Assembly (NCBI GenBank): GCA_963648205.1 | Contig: CAVJCT010000034.1 | Span: 1 to 18,480, forward strand | Origin: UBA1181 sp963648205 | GTDB taxonomy: Bacteria; Bacteroidota; Bacteroidia; Bacteroidales; Paludibacteraceae | Reading direction: 5' to 3' | Length of the DNA: 18,480 bases | Shown: one piece after another, positions 1-7,634 of the stretch | How the letters are laid out: each line of letters begins with the position of its first letter | How positions within the stretch are numbered: position 1 is the first letter of the stretch | Notes under the pieces: model-generated | What the model was told of the DNA's origin: nothing | The model's input: the letters and a program-made list of their open reading frames with translations, nothing else | The model's database searches: none | Position numbers and translations under genes: made by a program

Positions 1-638
1 TGAGCGAGAAAGTGCTTGTGGTTTTTGGTGGTAGTTACGGTATTGGGGCGGATATTGTTCGACTGTCTCGGGAGTGTGGTTGCCATGTTTACTCCTTCTC
101 TCGTTCTGAGAACCAAGTAGATGTTACAGATAAGGTTGCTGTGCTGAAAGCCCTACAATCTGTATATGACAAGGAAGGCCGCATCGATGCTGTGGTTAAT
201 ACTGCAGGGGTGTTATATAAAGAATCGTTCGCTACTATGGAGGAAAGTACCATACAATCTTCCATTGATGTCAACCTTTTAGGTGTTATTCATGTGGCTC
301 AAGCCTCTTATCCGTTCTTAAAGGAAACTCATGGTGCACTACTATTCTACACCTCTTCATCCTATACGCGTGGACGAATGATGTATAGCTTGTATTCTGC
401 CACCAAAGCAGCGATAGTGAATTTTGTACAAGCCATTGCTGAAGAGTGGAGTGAGTGTAATATTCGTGTCAACTGCATCAATCCCGAGCGTACAAAAACA
501 CCTATGCGCACACGCAACTTTGGAAATGAGCCTGAAGACACGCTACTTCCTGCAGAAGAAGTCGCCATCGCTTCGTTAAACACAATATTCTCCAAGTTCA
601 CAGGCGAAGTGGTTGATGTAAGAATAAAAAAATACTGA
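1..638 (+). CDS. SDR-family oxidoreductase, CDP-ribitol (TarJ/Bcs1-like) type, 5' end at window edge
   Basis: This is a short-chain dehydrogenase/reductase. The window begins with TG AGC GAG AAA GTG in the gene's frame, so the start is probably an ATG whose A lies one base outside, giving MSEKVLVVFGGSYGIG. Visible motifs are the nucleotide-binding GGSYGIG near the N terminus, NTAG near residue 67, the catalytic serine region TSSS, and YSATK (Tyr about 132, Lys about 136). The C-terminal NPERTKTPMRTRNFG stretch resembles, from memory, the reductase half of bifunctional cytidylyltransferase/SDR enzymes that make CDP-ribitol for capsules. The partner IspD-like cytidylyltransferase would lie just outside the window, either as a separate gene or fused to this one, because the codon cut by the edge may not be a start. 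The stop is five bases before the LicD gene, so the two are probably co-transcribed. The SDR family is certain; the ribitol assignment is an inference. Confidence 0.85.
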   Translation, partial: SEKVLVVFGGSYGIGADIVRLSRECGCHVYSFSRSENQVDVTDKVAVLKALQSVYDKEGRIDAVVNTAGVLYKESFATMEESTIQSSIDVNLLGVIHVAQASYPFLKETHGALLFYTSSSYTRGRMMYSLYSATKAAIVNFVQAIAEEWSECNIRVNCINPERTKTPMRTRNFGNEPEDTLLPAEEVAIASLNTIFSKFTGEVVDVRIKKY

Positions 639-643
639 TAAAT

Positions 644-1486
644 ATGGATAACATAGTTTCTCAAGCAAAAGGCAATCTTCGAGCATTGCAACTGCGTACG
701 TTAGACATCCTTCTCGTTCTGGATGAACTTTGTCGTAAGAATAATATTCAATACTACATTGCGTATGGAACTGTGCTTGGGGCAGTACGTCATGGTGGTT
801 TTATTCCATGGGACGATGACATTGATATTATGGTTCTTGGCGATGACTACGAACGCTTTCAGGAAGTTTGCAAAGAGCAACTGCCCGATTGGCTGTTCTT
901 GCAAAATGCGGAGACTGACCCCAATTCTGGTATGGGAAAAGGCTTGTTTAAGGTGCGAGACAAACAATCCTTGTTTATTGAGTCTTATGATTCCTTCTCA
1001 AAGGATTATAATCGTGGATTGTTTGTTGATGTGTACAAAGCAGTTACTATCCCCAAACGGCCAGAAAAATTGGTTGGCTATTTGTTGACTCGCATATCGT
1101 ACGCATACAATTTCTATCGATATAACAAGCCGATAAACTTACACAATATCGTATGTTATTTTTTGTATCCTATTTCGTATGTTTGGCACAAATCTTTGTT
1201 GTGGTTGTTATCGCAAGGTGGAAAACCCTATTATTGCTGTCAACTCGGAGAGGGTATATATTTGCAACATCATCCAACACTTTACGATGACATTTTCCCT
1301 CTTCGAGAAATCGAGTTCGAAGGTCATAAATTGATGGGACCGAATAATCCTGATGGATATCTCCGCGCTATATATAACGACTATATGCGTATTCCTGCCC
1401 CTGAAAAACGCCGTGTACACGGATTTTACTATATTCCGGATGCAAATTCGGTTGCGTTGCGGTATGATGAGACAGAAAATAAGTGA
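644..1486 (+). CDS. LicD-family phosphotransferase
   Basis: This 280-residue protein has the hallmark LicD block at residues 41-62: GTVLGAVRHGGFIPWDDD followed by IDI, with acidic residues D57, D58, D59 and D61 that bind metal and nucleotide in this family. LicD proteins move a phospho-substituent (phosphocholine, or ribitol phosphate in the related fukutin/FKRP group) from a CDP donor onto a glycan. The preceding gene resembles a CDP-ribitol-forming reductase, and the two are only five bases apart, so ribitol phosphate is the more likely cargo. No choline kinase or choline cytidylyltransferase is visible in the window. The length is normal for the family and I see no membrane segment. The likely site of action is the cytoplasmic face of the inner membrane, decorating a surface polysaccharide. 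The family is sure; the substrate is inferred. Confidence 0.92.
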   Translation: MDNIVSQAKGNLRALQLRTLDILLVLDELCRKNNIQYYIAYGTVLGAVRHGGFIPWDDDIDIMVLGDDYERFQEVCKEQLPDWLFLQNAETDPNSGMGKGLFKVRDKQSLFIESYDSFSKDYNRGLFVDVYKAVTIPKRPEKLVGYLLTRISYAYNFYRYNKPINLHNIVCYFLYPISYVWHKSLLWLLSQGGKPYYCCQLGEGIYLQHHPTLYDDIFPLREIEFEGHKLMGPNNPDGYLRAIYNDYMRIPAPEKRRVHGFYYIPDANSVALRYDETENK

Positions 1487-1565
1487 TTGACGTTAGAAGA
1501 TGCATTGCAAGCAAATTATAGACACATTAAAGAAAAATCATATAATTTCATAAGACTCAAATCTC

Positions 1566-2465
1566 ATGCGACCTATAAATCTTTACATTGAAAGATTGCA
1601 AAGGAAAGGCTTTGGTAAGTGTTTCTGTAATTTGGTTACCTACTTATGCGACCCCTCTCAACGCCTTTCAAGGAAACTTTATCGAAAATATAAAAATCAA
1701 ATACTTGCACCTTTGTCTCCCCCCCCCCCCCACACACACACACAGCAAGTTCCCGTGTGGTTTTGTTGGTTGCAAGGCATAGAAAATGCACCAATCATTG
1801 TACAAAAATGCTATGCATCGTTACAAAAATATTGTGCAGACCGTCCTATTCATCTTATCACGAATGAAAATATGAATGACTTTGTTATATTACCAAACCA
1901 TGTGATGCAAAAATATCAGGCGGGGATAATATCTAATACACATTTTTCTGACATTCTTCGATTGGCCTTATTGGTGAAGCATGGAGGCATTTGGATAGAT
2001 AGTACGGTTTTACTGACAGATAAGTTGCCGGCATACATTTCCGATGAACCTTTATTCTTTTTTTCTCCTTCTGTACTTAAAAGTGATGTGCCATTGCCAC
2101 ACGCAGGGTCAAATTGGCTGCTTTGTGGTTATAAAGAACATCCGCTATGGCAACGACAATTGAAATTGTTGTACGACTATTGGGAGCGAGAAAACTCCTT
2201 GGAAAATTACTTTCTTTTTCATATTTTCCTATATTTACTTGTTACCTACAATCCTCAAGCCAAAAAGTATTTTATAGAGATGCCACATTTCTGTAATTCG
2301 AATCCTCATCTCATGCAGGTGTATTTCAATATGCCCTTTAGCAAGAATTTATGGAAGAATCTCCTTACGGAAAGTTCTATTCACAAACTCACTTACAAGC
2401 ACAAAGACCCGACATCAAATGAGCATACTATTTGGAGTTATCTCATCAACGAGTACGAAGTGTAA
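1566..2465 (+). CDS. Capsular polysaccharide synthesis glycosyltransferase with phase-variation-type tract
   Basis: This 299-residue glycosyltransferase is of the capsular polysaccharide synthesis (GT32-like) type. The catalytic domain starts near residue 63 with VPVWFCWLQG and contains FSDILRLALLVKHGG followed by IWIDSTV (residues 127-147), where D145 lies in the expected DxD-like sugar-nucleotide site. Between an N-terminal basic segment and the catalytic domain, codons 52-60 are read from an unbroken run of 13 C and a CA dinucleotide tract, giving four prolines and then HTHTQ. The frame is intact here, so this copy is in the ON state. Loss of one C leads to a stop at 1780-1782 (about 71 residues), and gain of one C leads to a stop at 1865-1867 (about 100 residues). 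The gene lies 79 bases after licD with no terminator between them. Donor and acceptor sugars cannot be told from sequence. Confidence 0.88.
   Translation: MRPINLYIERLQRKGFGKCFCNLVTYLCDPSQRLSRKLYRKYKNQILAPLSPPPPHTHTQQVPVWFCWLQGIENAPIIVQKCYASLQKYCADRPIHLITNENMNDFVILPNHVMQKYQAGIISNTHFSDILRLALLVKHGGIWIDSTVLLTDKLPAYISDEPLFFFSPSVLKSDVPLPHAGSNWLLCGYKEHPLWQRQLKLLYDYWERENSLENYFLFHIFLYLLVTYNPQAKKYFIEMPHFCNSNPHLMQVYFNMPFSKNLWKNLLTESSIHKLTYKHKDPTSNEHTIWSYLINEYEV
1719..1744 (+). repeat. Poly-C(13) plus (CA)7 compound microsatellite inside a glycosyltransferase gene
   Basis: Bases 1719-1731 are 13 consecutive C, and bases 1731-1744 are seven CA units sharing one C with the run. Both parts can change length by slipped-strand mispairing, and either change would usually break the reading frame. 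It is the only tract of this kind I saw in the window. Confidence 0.95.
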
Positions 2466-2488
2466 AAACTACGATTATACAAATAACC

Positions 2489-3502
2489 ATGCCATCGGTT
2501 CTTGTCATAGCCCCCAATTTCCATTATTTTGCACAAAGCATTAGTCATGCTTTTGAGCAGGCTGGGTGTTGTGTATATTGTTATATGTACGACAATCCGA
2601 TACACCCGTATAATGGAATCAACTGCGTGCGATATAAGTTTGGCGATAAGGCGAAACTCAAGGAGCAGTCGCGGGAGCAATACAACCCCTTTATTCTGCA
2701 AGCGTTCCACGACCTGCAACCTGATTTGGTGTTTATCGTCAATGGCGATATGCTTTTGCCTGAAGTGGTGCAAGAGATGCACGAAACAGCTAAGGTGGCA
2801 GTTTGGATGTTCGACAGTGTCGAACGTTTCCCTATCGCCATGCCCAATCTGAAATTTGCGGATGCGGTGTTTTGTTATGAGCAAACGGATATCAGCTTTT
2901 TGAGAGAAAAGATGGGAATCGAGGCGCATTTCCTGCCTCAAGCAGCGGATTTGGAACTCTACCACCCAATGGAAATAAAGAAGAGTTTAGACATCGTTTT
3001 TGCAGGCGATCTGTGGCAGTCGGAGAAGCGCAAAAAGGTGATTCAAGCGGTTGTGGAACATTATTCTAATAAAAAAATTCATGTTTGGGGCGTGTACAAA
3101 CCGTGGTATAAAAATCCAGTGCAATGGCTCACTCGTGAGCGACGAGATGTTTACACCAACTGCAACGCTACAGCTGAGCAATTGAATTTAGACTATAATC
3201 GTGCAAAGATTGTGCTGAATATTCACCACGAACAGCAGAAAGATGGTGCTAACCCGAAAGTGTTCGAAATCTGCGCTTCTGGTGCTTATCAAATTTGCGA
3301 TGCCAATCCCTATATCGAGCAACTTTTCCCAAATGGGGAAGTCGGACTGTATCACAACGACGAGGAACTGTTTTCTCTCATTGATTATGCATTAGCTCAC
3401 GATATGTTGGATTCTGCATCAGTTGCATATCAAAATGTTACGCAACATCATTCTTTTCTGAATCGAATGAAGACGGTGTTGCAAGTTGTTGAAAATAAAT
3501 AA
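2489..3502 (+). CDS. Glycosyltransferase, CgeB / Glyco_trans_1_2-like
   Basis: I place the start at the ATG at 2489 (MPSVLVIAPNFHYF), giving 337 residues. The open frame extends up to 2432, but that part overlaps the previous gene and does not look like a GT-B N terminus. The protein shows a GT-B layout. The N-terminal half has a Rossmann-like VLVIAPNFHYF and the strand PDLVFIVNGD. The C-terminal half has LDIVFAGDLW, then VWGVY, and the block GANPKVFEICASGAYQICD near the end, which resembles the donor-binding loop of CgeB-type glycosyltransferases. It sits 23 bases after the preceding glycosyltransferase and 22 bases before the galactopyranose mutase, so it is probably in the same operon. The linkage and sugar are unknown; a galactofuranosyl transfer is possible from the neighbour but is only a guess. 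Confidence 0.82.
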   Translation: MPSVLVIAPNFHYFAQSISHAFEQAGCCVYCYMYDNPIHPYNGINCVRYKFGDKAKLKEQSREQYNPFILQAFHDLQPDLVFIVNGDMLLPEVVQEMHETAKVAVWMFDSVERFPIAMPNLKFADAVFCYEQTDISFLREKMGIEAHFLPQAADLELYHPMEIKKSLDIVFAGDLWQSEKRKKVIQAVVEHYSNKKIHVWGVYKPWYKNPVQWLTRERRDVYTNCNATAEQLNLDYNRAKIVLNIHHEQQKDGANPKVFEICASGAYQICDANPYIEQLFPNGEVGLYHNDEELFSLIDYALAHDMLDSASVAYQNVTQHHSFLNRMKTVLQVVENK

Positions 3503-3524
3503 ATTAACTCGATAATATTTCTAA

Positions 3525-4643
3525 ATGAAACAATACGATTATCTAATAGTAGGTGCCGGACTGTTTGGTGCGGTGGTGGCTTACAGAGCCAAGAAGGAAG
3601 GAAAACGTGTGTTGGTGATAGATAAACGAAACCATGTTGGTGGAAATATCTATTGCGAGGAGATTGCAGGGATACCTGTGCATAAGTATGGTGCGCATAT
3701 TTTCCATACGGATAATAAGGAGGTGTGGCAGTTTGTCAACTCGTTGGTGGAGTTCAACCGTTACACTAACTGTCCTGTGGCTAACTATAAGGGACATCTT
3801 TACAATCTGCCGTTCAATATGAACACTTTCTCGCAGATGTGGGGTGTCGTTACGCCTGACGAGGCACAAGCGAAGATTGACGAGCAACGGGCGGAGGCTC
3901 TCGCTGCCCTCAACGGTCGTGAACCTGCCAATTTGGAGGAGCAAGCATTGACTTTGGTGGGCAAGGATATCTACGAGAAACTCATCAAAGGGTATACGGA
4001 GAAGCAGTGGGGAAGACCATGCACGGAGTTGCCTGCCTTCATTATTCGCCGTCTGCCTGTGCGATTGGTGTTCGACAACAACTATTTCAACGACCCTTAT
4101 CAGGGAATCCCAGTTGGTGGCTATAACAAGTTGATTGACAAACTGTTGGAGGATTGTGAGATTCGTTTGAATACAGATTATTTGGCTGACCGTGAGGCAC
4201 TTAACGCACTTGCCGACAAGGTGGTTTACACAGGTTCGATTGATGCTTATTTCAACCATTCGTTGGGACGATTGGAGTATCGCACTGTTCGTTTTGAGAC
4301 AGAGGTGATGAACACTGCCAACTATCAAGGCAATGCCGTCATCAACTATACCGAAGCGAGTGTGCCTTACACTCGTGTTATAGAGCATAAACACTTCAAT
4401 TTCTTTGGCGCGGAGGTTTACGCCAATCCGCAGACGGTGATTTCGCGTGAGTACTCTACGGAGTGGCAACCTGGTATGGAACCCTACTATCCAGTGAATG
4501 ACGCACGCAATTCTGCCCTCTACGCCCAGTATGCCGAATTGGCAAAAGCGGAGCAGAACGTCATCTTTGGTGGTCGCCTTGCCGAGTATAAATACTACGA
4601 CATGGACGACATCATTGCACGAGCCTTGGCAGTGAGTTTGTAA
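3525..4643 (+). CDS. glf: UDP-galactopyranose mutase
   Basis: This 372-residue flavoenzyme interconverts UDP-galactopyranose and UDP-galactofuranose, supplying Galf for surface glycans. The sequence shows the FAD-binding GAGLFG at residues 10-15, the RNHVGGNIY motif at 35-43, YGAHIFHT at 55-62, GYTEKQWG at 155-162 with the conserved tryptophan, and the IIRRLPVR substrate-binding arginine block at 172-179. The length matches bacterial Glf proteins and both ends look complete. It is the last gene of the left glycan block and is followed within about 60 bases by a strong terminator. Its presence indicates that the polymer made by this locus, or one elsewhere in the cell, contains galactofuranose. 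A long open frame on the opposite strand (3543-4739) is a coding shadow. Confidence 0.97.
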   Translation: MKQYDYLIVGAGLFGAVVAYRAKKEGKRVLVIDKRNHVGGNIYCEEIAGIPVHKYGAHIFHTDNKEVWQFVNSLVEFNRYTNCPVANYKGHLYNLPFNMNTFSQMWGVVTPDEAQAKIDEQRAEALAALNGREPANLEEQALTLVGKDIYEKLIKGYTEKQWGRPCTELPAFIIRRLPVRLVFDNNYFNDPYQGIPVGGYNKLIDKLLEDCEIRLNTDYLADREALNALADKVVYTGSIDAYFNHSLGRLEYRTVRFETEVMNTANYQGNAVINYTEASVPYTRVIEHKHFNFFGAEVYANPQTVISREYSTEWQPGMEPYYPVNDARNSALYAQYAELAKAEQNVIFGGRLAEYKYYDMDDIIARALAVSL

Positions 4644-4704
4644 CTGATGACGAACCGATTTTTGTTTGTTTGTGAAATAGCTGAGTAAGTTGTGATCTTG
4701 GGAT

Positions 4705-4745
4705 AAACTTGATATTAAGCGTAACTCGTTTAATATCAAGTTTTT
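4705..4745 (+). terminator. Strong intrinsic terminator after glf
   Basis: Bases 4705-4721 pair with 4727-4743 in a 17-bp stem (one G-U pair) around the loop TAACT, followed directly by a short T run to 4745. It should end the 1-4643 transcription unit and separate it from the ATPase island. Confidence 0.85.
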
Positions 4746-4756
4746 GTAATTCTACT

Positions 4757-4921
4757 TTGAGAATTTTTTGAATGTAGATTGCGAATTTTCTGAAGGAGAA
4801 TTGAGAATTTTTCGGAGGAGAATTGCGAATTTTCTCTCGGACTTTTGCGAATTTTTTGAAGGAGATTTGAGAATTTTCGGTGAGAGAATTGAGAATTTTC
4901 TGAGGAAGATTTGAGAATTTT
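4757..4921 (+). repeat. Eight-unit, exactly 22-bp-phased tandem array upstream of an AAA ATPase gene
   Basis: The core GAATTTT recurs at 4761, 4783, 4805, 4827, 4849, 4871, 4893 and 4915, always 22 bases apart. The approximate unit is TTGAGAATTTTCTGAGGAG plus three variable bases. The sequence between cores has drifted (GAG or GCG before the core, several purine-rich variants after it) while core and spacing are invariant. The last core ends four bases before the promoter -7 box of the next gene. This looks like a row of protein-binding sites on one helix face rather than coding sequence. Confidence 0.92.
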
Positions 4922-4925
4922 TTGG

Positions 4926-4933
4926 TACATTTG
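4926..4933 (+). promoter_or_regulatory. Bacteroidetes -7 promoter box for the first ATPase gene
   Basis: TACATTTG matches the Bacteroidetes -7 consensus TAnnTTTG and lies 19 bases before the ATG at 4953. I saw no clear TTG at the usual -33 distance; that region is instead occupied by the 22-bp repeats, which may mean activator-dependent initiation. Confidence 0.65.
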
Positions 4934-4952
4934 CGTTTGTAAAAAAGTTGAT

Positions 4953-6140
4953 ATGTTAGAACGCAAGCAAAATACCATTCTCCTTGAACGATTGGCAGAG
5001 CCAAGGCGAACCATACAAGTCGTCGCAGGACCTCGACAGGTGGGTAAGACTACTATGGTCAAACAGGTGCTGAAGCAATGCTGTATCTCGTCTTTTTTCT
5101 ACAATGCGGATGCAGTGGCAGTGGATAACGAAGAGTGGATTGGTGAGAAGTGGGCAGAGGTGCGCTCACAAATAATCTTCAACAACTATCCAGAGGCTGT
5201 TCTTGTGTTTGACGAGATACACAAAGTAAGTAATTGGAGTGAGCAAGTGAAACGCGAATGGGATAGTGATACGTTTCATGATGTGCCTATCAAGGTTGTG
5301 TTATTAGGCTCTTCTCGATTGTTGCTGAAGCGAGGATTGACAGAGTCGTTGGCAGGAAGATTTGAGATAATCAGTATGGGACATTGGTCTTTCTCTGAAA
5401 TGCACGAAGCTTTTGGGTGGAATATCAATCAATACATCTATTTCGGTGGTTACCCAGGAAGTTCGACCTATATCGACAACGAGACACGATGGAGAAAGTA
5501 TATGAGGGATTCCATTATTGCGCCTGCCATTGAAAAAGACGTGTTGCAGACCTCCTTTATCTACAAGCCTGCGCTGTTAAACCAATTGTTCCATATCGGT
5601 TGTGCCTATTCGGGAGAACTTTTGTCTTATAACAAAATGTTGGGTATGTTGCAAGACGCAGGAAATACAAGTACTTTGGCGAGTTATCTGCAATTGCTGA
5701 CCGATAGCAAACTGCTTACGGGGCTGCAGAAATATGCAGTGGATCAATCTCGCAAATACAAGTCTATTCCAAAGTTACAGGTGTATAACAATGCGTTAAT
5801 GTCTGCTATGTCGGATGGTATGACCTACGAGAAGGCTTTCACTAATCCTACATCGTGGGGAAGGTGGGTAGAGTCGGCAGTCGGATGTTTCCTGTTGGAT
5901 AAAAAAGAGGAGTTCGAATGTGAGTTGTATTATTGGAGAGAGAATAACGATGAGGTTGATTTTATTTTAACCAGGGCAAATAAGATAGTGGCAATTGAAG
6001 TAAAAAGTGGAAGAAGACAAACCAATCAAGGGCTTGCTGTCTTCAATGAGAAATATCATCCACAATTCTCATTAGTTGTTGGAGGCGAAACTATGTCGGC
6101 TGAGAAATTTTTCTTGGGCGACTTGTCACGGTTGCTCTGA
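4953..6140 (+). CDS. AAA ATPase with C-terminal DUF4143 / PD-(D/E)XK-like domain (ATPase 1)
   Basis: I place the start at the ATG at 4953 (MLERKQNTIL, 395 residues), because the upstream part of the open frame includes the promoter box. Walker A is GPRQVGKTT (residues 26-34), Walker B is LVFDEIHK (84-91) with D87 and E88, and a sensor-like LLGSSRLLL follows near 117-125. The C-terminal third has DEVDFIL (D336) and AIEVKSG (E349, K351), the D...ExK spacing of PD-(D/E)XK nuclease folds often noted in DUF4143 proteins. These ATPases are common and numerous in Bacteroidetes, and their cellular role is not well defined. The gene stands alone between a repeat array with promoter and a terminator. 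Function beyond ATP binding is not claimed. Confidence 0.9.
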   Translation: MLERKQNTILLERLAEPRRTIQVVAGPRQVGKTTMVKQVLKQCCISSFFYNADAVAVDNEEWIGEKWAEVRSQIIFNNYPEAVLVFDEIHKVSNWSEQVKREWDSDTFHDVPIKVVLLGSSRLLLKRGLTESLAGRFEIISMGHWSFSEMHEAFGWNINQYIYFGGYPGSSTYIDNETRWRKYMRDSIIAPAIEKDVLQTSFIYKPALLNQLFHIGCAYSGELLSYNKMLGMLQDAGNTSTLASYLQLLTDSKLLTGLQKYAVDQSRKYKSIPKLQVYNNALMSAMSDGMTYEKAFTNPTSWGRWVESAVGCFLLDKKEEFECELYYWRENNDEVDFILTRANKIVAIEVKSGRRQTNQGLAVFNEKYHPQFSLVVGGETMSAEKFFLGDLSRLL

Positions 6141-6237
6141 ATATTACTATTATAAATAAAATCAATATAATGGTTGTTGATAAACTTATTTGCTTGCTTT
6201 TCGTCAAAAAAGACTTTCCAAATTCTTTTTTTTAGTG

Positions 6238-6265
6238 AAAAAAGACTTTCGGGGGTCTTTTTTTT
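6238..6265 (+). terminator. Intrinsic terminator after ATPase 1
   Basis: AAAAAAGAC (6238-6246) pairs with GTCTTTTTT (6255-6263) across an 8-base loop, and eight T follow GTC to 6265. An additional direct copy of AAAAAAGACTTTC lies at 6206-6218. The hairpin reads as a terminator in both directions. Confidence 0.8.
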
Positions 6266-6331
6266 GTTGACGATATTGAGGTGGGCAGTCGCCATCGCAT
6301 TCCGCTTTGGTTGTTTGGGTTGATGTATTGA
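6266..6331 (+). pseudogene. C-terminal remnant of a deleted AAA ATPase paralogue
   Basis: From 6269 the sequence encodes DDIEVGSRHRIPLWLFGLMY and then a TGA stop at 6329-6331. This matches the last 20 residues of the intact ATPase ending at 7634 (DNIEQGFGREIPLWLFGFLY): 12 of 20 residues and 40 of 63 bases are identical by my hand alignment, with the stop in the same place. The matching begins just after the T run of the terminator, with no start or upstream domain left. Both the remnant and the intact gene are followed immediately by copies of the same 60-bp repeat. It is a fossil of an earlier cassette, removed except for its tail. Confidence 0.85.
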
Positions 6332-6338
6332 TTGTCCA

Positions 6339-6398
6339 AAATTGTATTTTGTAATAAACACTTTTGATGAAAAATTGTTTATTTGAAAAAACACTTTT
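6339..6398 (+). repeat. 60-bp repeat, copy R1, between the ATPase remnant and ATPase 2
   Basis: This copy matches 7634-7693 at 56 of 60 positions. Internally it has two related halves starting AAATTGT at 6339 and 6372 (33 bp apart), each ending in AAACACTTTTG. It also contains an inverted repeat, AATAAAC (6353-6359) with GTTTATT (6377-6383). It begins seven bases after the stop of the remnant and runs to the promoter of ATPase 2. Confidence 0.93.
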
Positions 6399-6399
6399 G

Positions 6400-6407
6400 T
6401 AACTTTG
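6400..6407 (+). promoter_or_regulatory. Bacteroidetes -7 promoter box for ATPase 2
   Basis: TAACTTTG matches TAnnTTTG. A TTG at 6375-6377 lies 22 bases upstream, inside repeat R1. Transcription would start near 6414, which excludes the earlier in-frame TTG at 6405 as a start codon and supports the ATG at 6435. Confidence 0.68.
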
Positions 6408-6434
6408 CCGTGTGAAATTAAAGAAGCAGGAAGT

Positions 6435-7634
6435 ATGAGAGAATTGTTTTCATCGTTTTACCGGCGGTTGGCTCGCACAGAGTTGCGCTTTGAACGTTAT
6501 CTGGCAAAGGAGATTAAGTGGAATGCACGCTTAATAGGAATCATGGGTGCTCGTGGCGCAGGGAAGACTACACTTTTACTGCAACATATTTTGCGAGAGT
6601 TCGGGAAGACACCTACTTGCGCACTCTATGTAAGTTTGGATCAACTCTATTTCACAACGCACACGTTGCTTGAATTGACGGAGGAGTTTTATAAAAATGG
6701 CGGAACGTATCTGTATCTTGACGAAGTGCATCGTTATGCCAATTGGTCTGCTGAACTCAAGCAGATTTATGACAATTATCCAGATATTCACGTCATTTTC
6801 ACAGGGTCTTCATTGCTTCAGATTGAAACTGGGGAGGCGGATCTCTCGCGTCGTGCTACGATGTATTACCTCTATGGCATGAGTTTCCGTGAGTTTTTGG
6901 CTTTAGAAAATGGCATTGCGTTGCCGTCTTACGAGTTGATGGAGATTTTGGAAAACCATGTTTCTATCGCTGCGGATATCGTGCAACGTGTTCGCATCTT
7001 GCCTGCATTTCGTAATTATTTGAGGTATGGTTATTATCCTTTTTTTGTTGAGGATAGGGAGGCGTATCCCCAAAAACTGCTTGCAACCTTTAATCAGATA
7101 ATAGAGCAGGACTTGCCGTCGGTGGTAGATATTGAATACGCCACTACGCAACGGATAAAGAAACTTTTCACCTTGATTGCGGGATTAGTGCCTCTTGTGC
7201 CTAATATCTCTTCTTTGAGTCGCGATTTGAACACAACTCGTCTTTCTCTGCTCAATTACCTCTACTATTTGTGGCGTGCTCGTGCCATTTTAATGATTGA
7301 CAAGCAATCTGTCGGTCTGAAACCTATGGCAAAACCAGAGAAGATTTATTTAGGAAACACCAATTATGCGTATGCTTTCGCAGATGAGAATGCTAATATT
7401 GGAAATGTCCGTGAAACCTTTTTCGTGAGTCAGTTGGAGGTGAAACACAAGATAACCTATTCGCAGACTCGTGCTGATTTCTTGGCTGATGATCGCTATA
7501 CTTTTGAAGTCGGTGGAGCCAACAAAACGACCGAGCAGATTCAAGGAACTCCCGATTCATACCTCGCTTTAGACAATATAGAGCAGGGGTTTGGCAGAGA
7601 AATTCCGTTATGGCTCTTCGGATTCTTATATTGA
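6435..7634 (+). CDS. AAA family ATPase of the tandem-cassette type (ATPase 2)
   Basis: This 399-residue protein starts at the ATG at 6435 (MRELFSSFYR), with a purine-rich AGGAAG just upstream. Walker A is GARGAGKTT (38-46), Walker B is LYLDEVHR (93-100) with D96 and E97, and IFTGSSLLQ (121-129) is sensor-1-like. A middle helical region with a winged-helix look (SRDLNTTRLSLLNYLYYLW) follows. Near the C terminus are FLADDRYTFEVGG and the ending IPLWLFGFLY, a tail shared with the remnant at 6269-6331. The usual lysine after the E of the nuclease-like motif is not in the standard position (EVGGANK), so nuclease activity is doubtful. The gene is bracketed by the two 60-bp repeats, and the stop codon's last base is the first base of R2. 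It is related to, but clearly distinct from, the ATPase at 4953-6140. The biological role is unknown. Confidence 0.9.
   Translation: MRELFSSFYRRLARTELRFERYLAKEIKWNARLIGIMGARGAGKTTLLLQHILREFGKTPTCALYVSLDQLYFTTHTLLELTEEFYKNGGTYLYLDEVHRYANWSAELKQIYDNYPDIHVIFTGSSLLQIETGEADLSRRATMYYLYGMSFREFLALENGIALPSYELMEILENHVSIAADIVQRVRILPAFRNYLRYGYYPFFVEDREAYPQKLLATFNQIIEQDLPSVVDIEYATTQRIKKLFTLIAGLVPLVPNISSLSRDLNTTRLSLLNYLYYLWRARAILMIDKQSVGLKPMAKPEKIYLGNTNYAYAFADENANIGNVRETFFVSQLEVKHKITYSQTRADFLADDRYTFEVGGANKTTEQIQGTPDSYLALDNIEQGFGREIPLWLFGFLY

Noticed and set aside
3543..4739. 398-codon open frame on the minus strand across glf
   Set aside because: It lies wholly opposite the well-conserved UDP-galactopyranose mutase, lacks any recognisable domain and runs through the terminator hairpin.
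4757..4921. CRISPR array
   Set aside because: The units are contiguous and degenerate with no unique spacers of constant length between identical repeats, and there are no cas genes nearby.
4612..5062. Minus-strand frames across the 22-bp array as a small repeat protein
   Set aside because: A 22-bp period shifts frame at each unit, so no repeated peptide is kept; the frames also run through the terminator and into ATPase 1.
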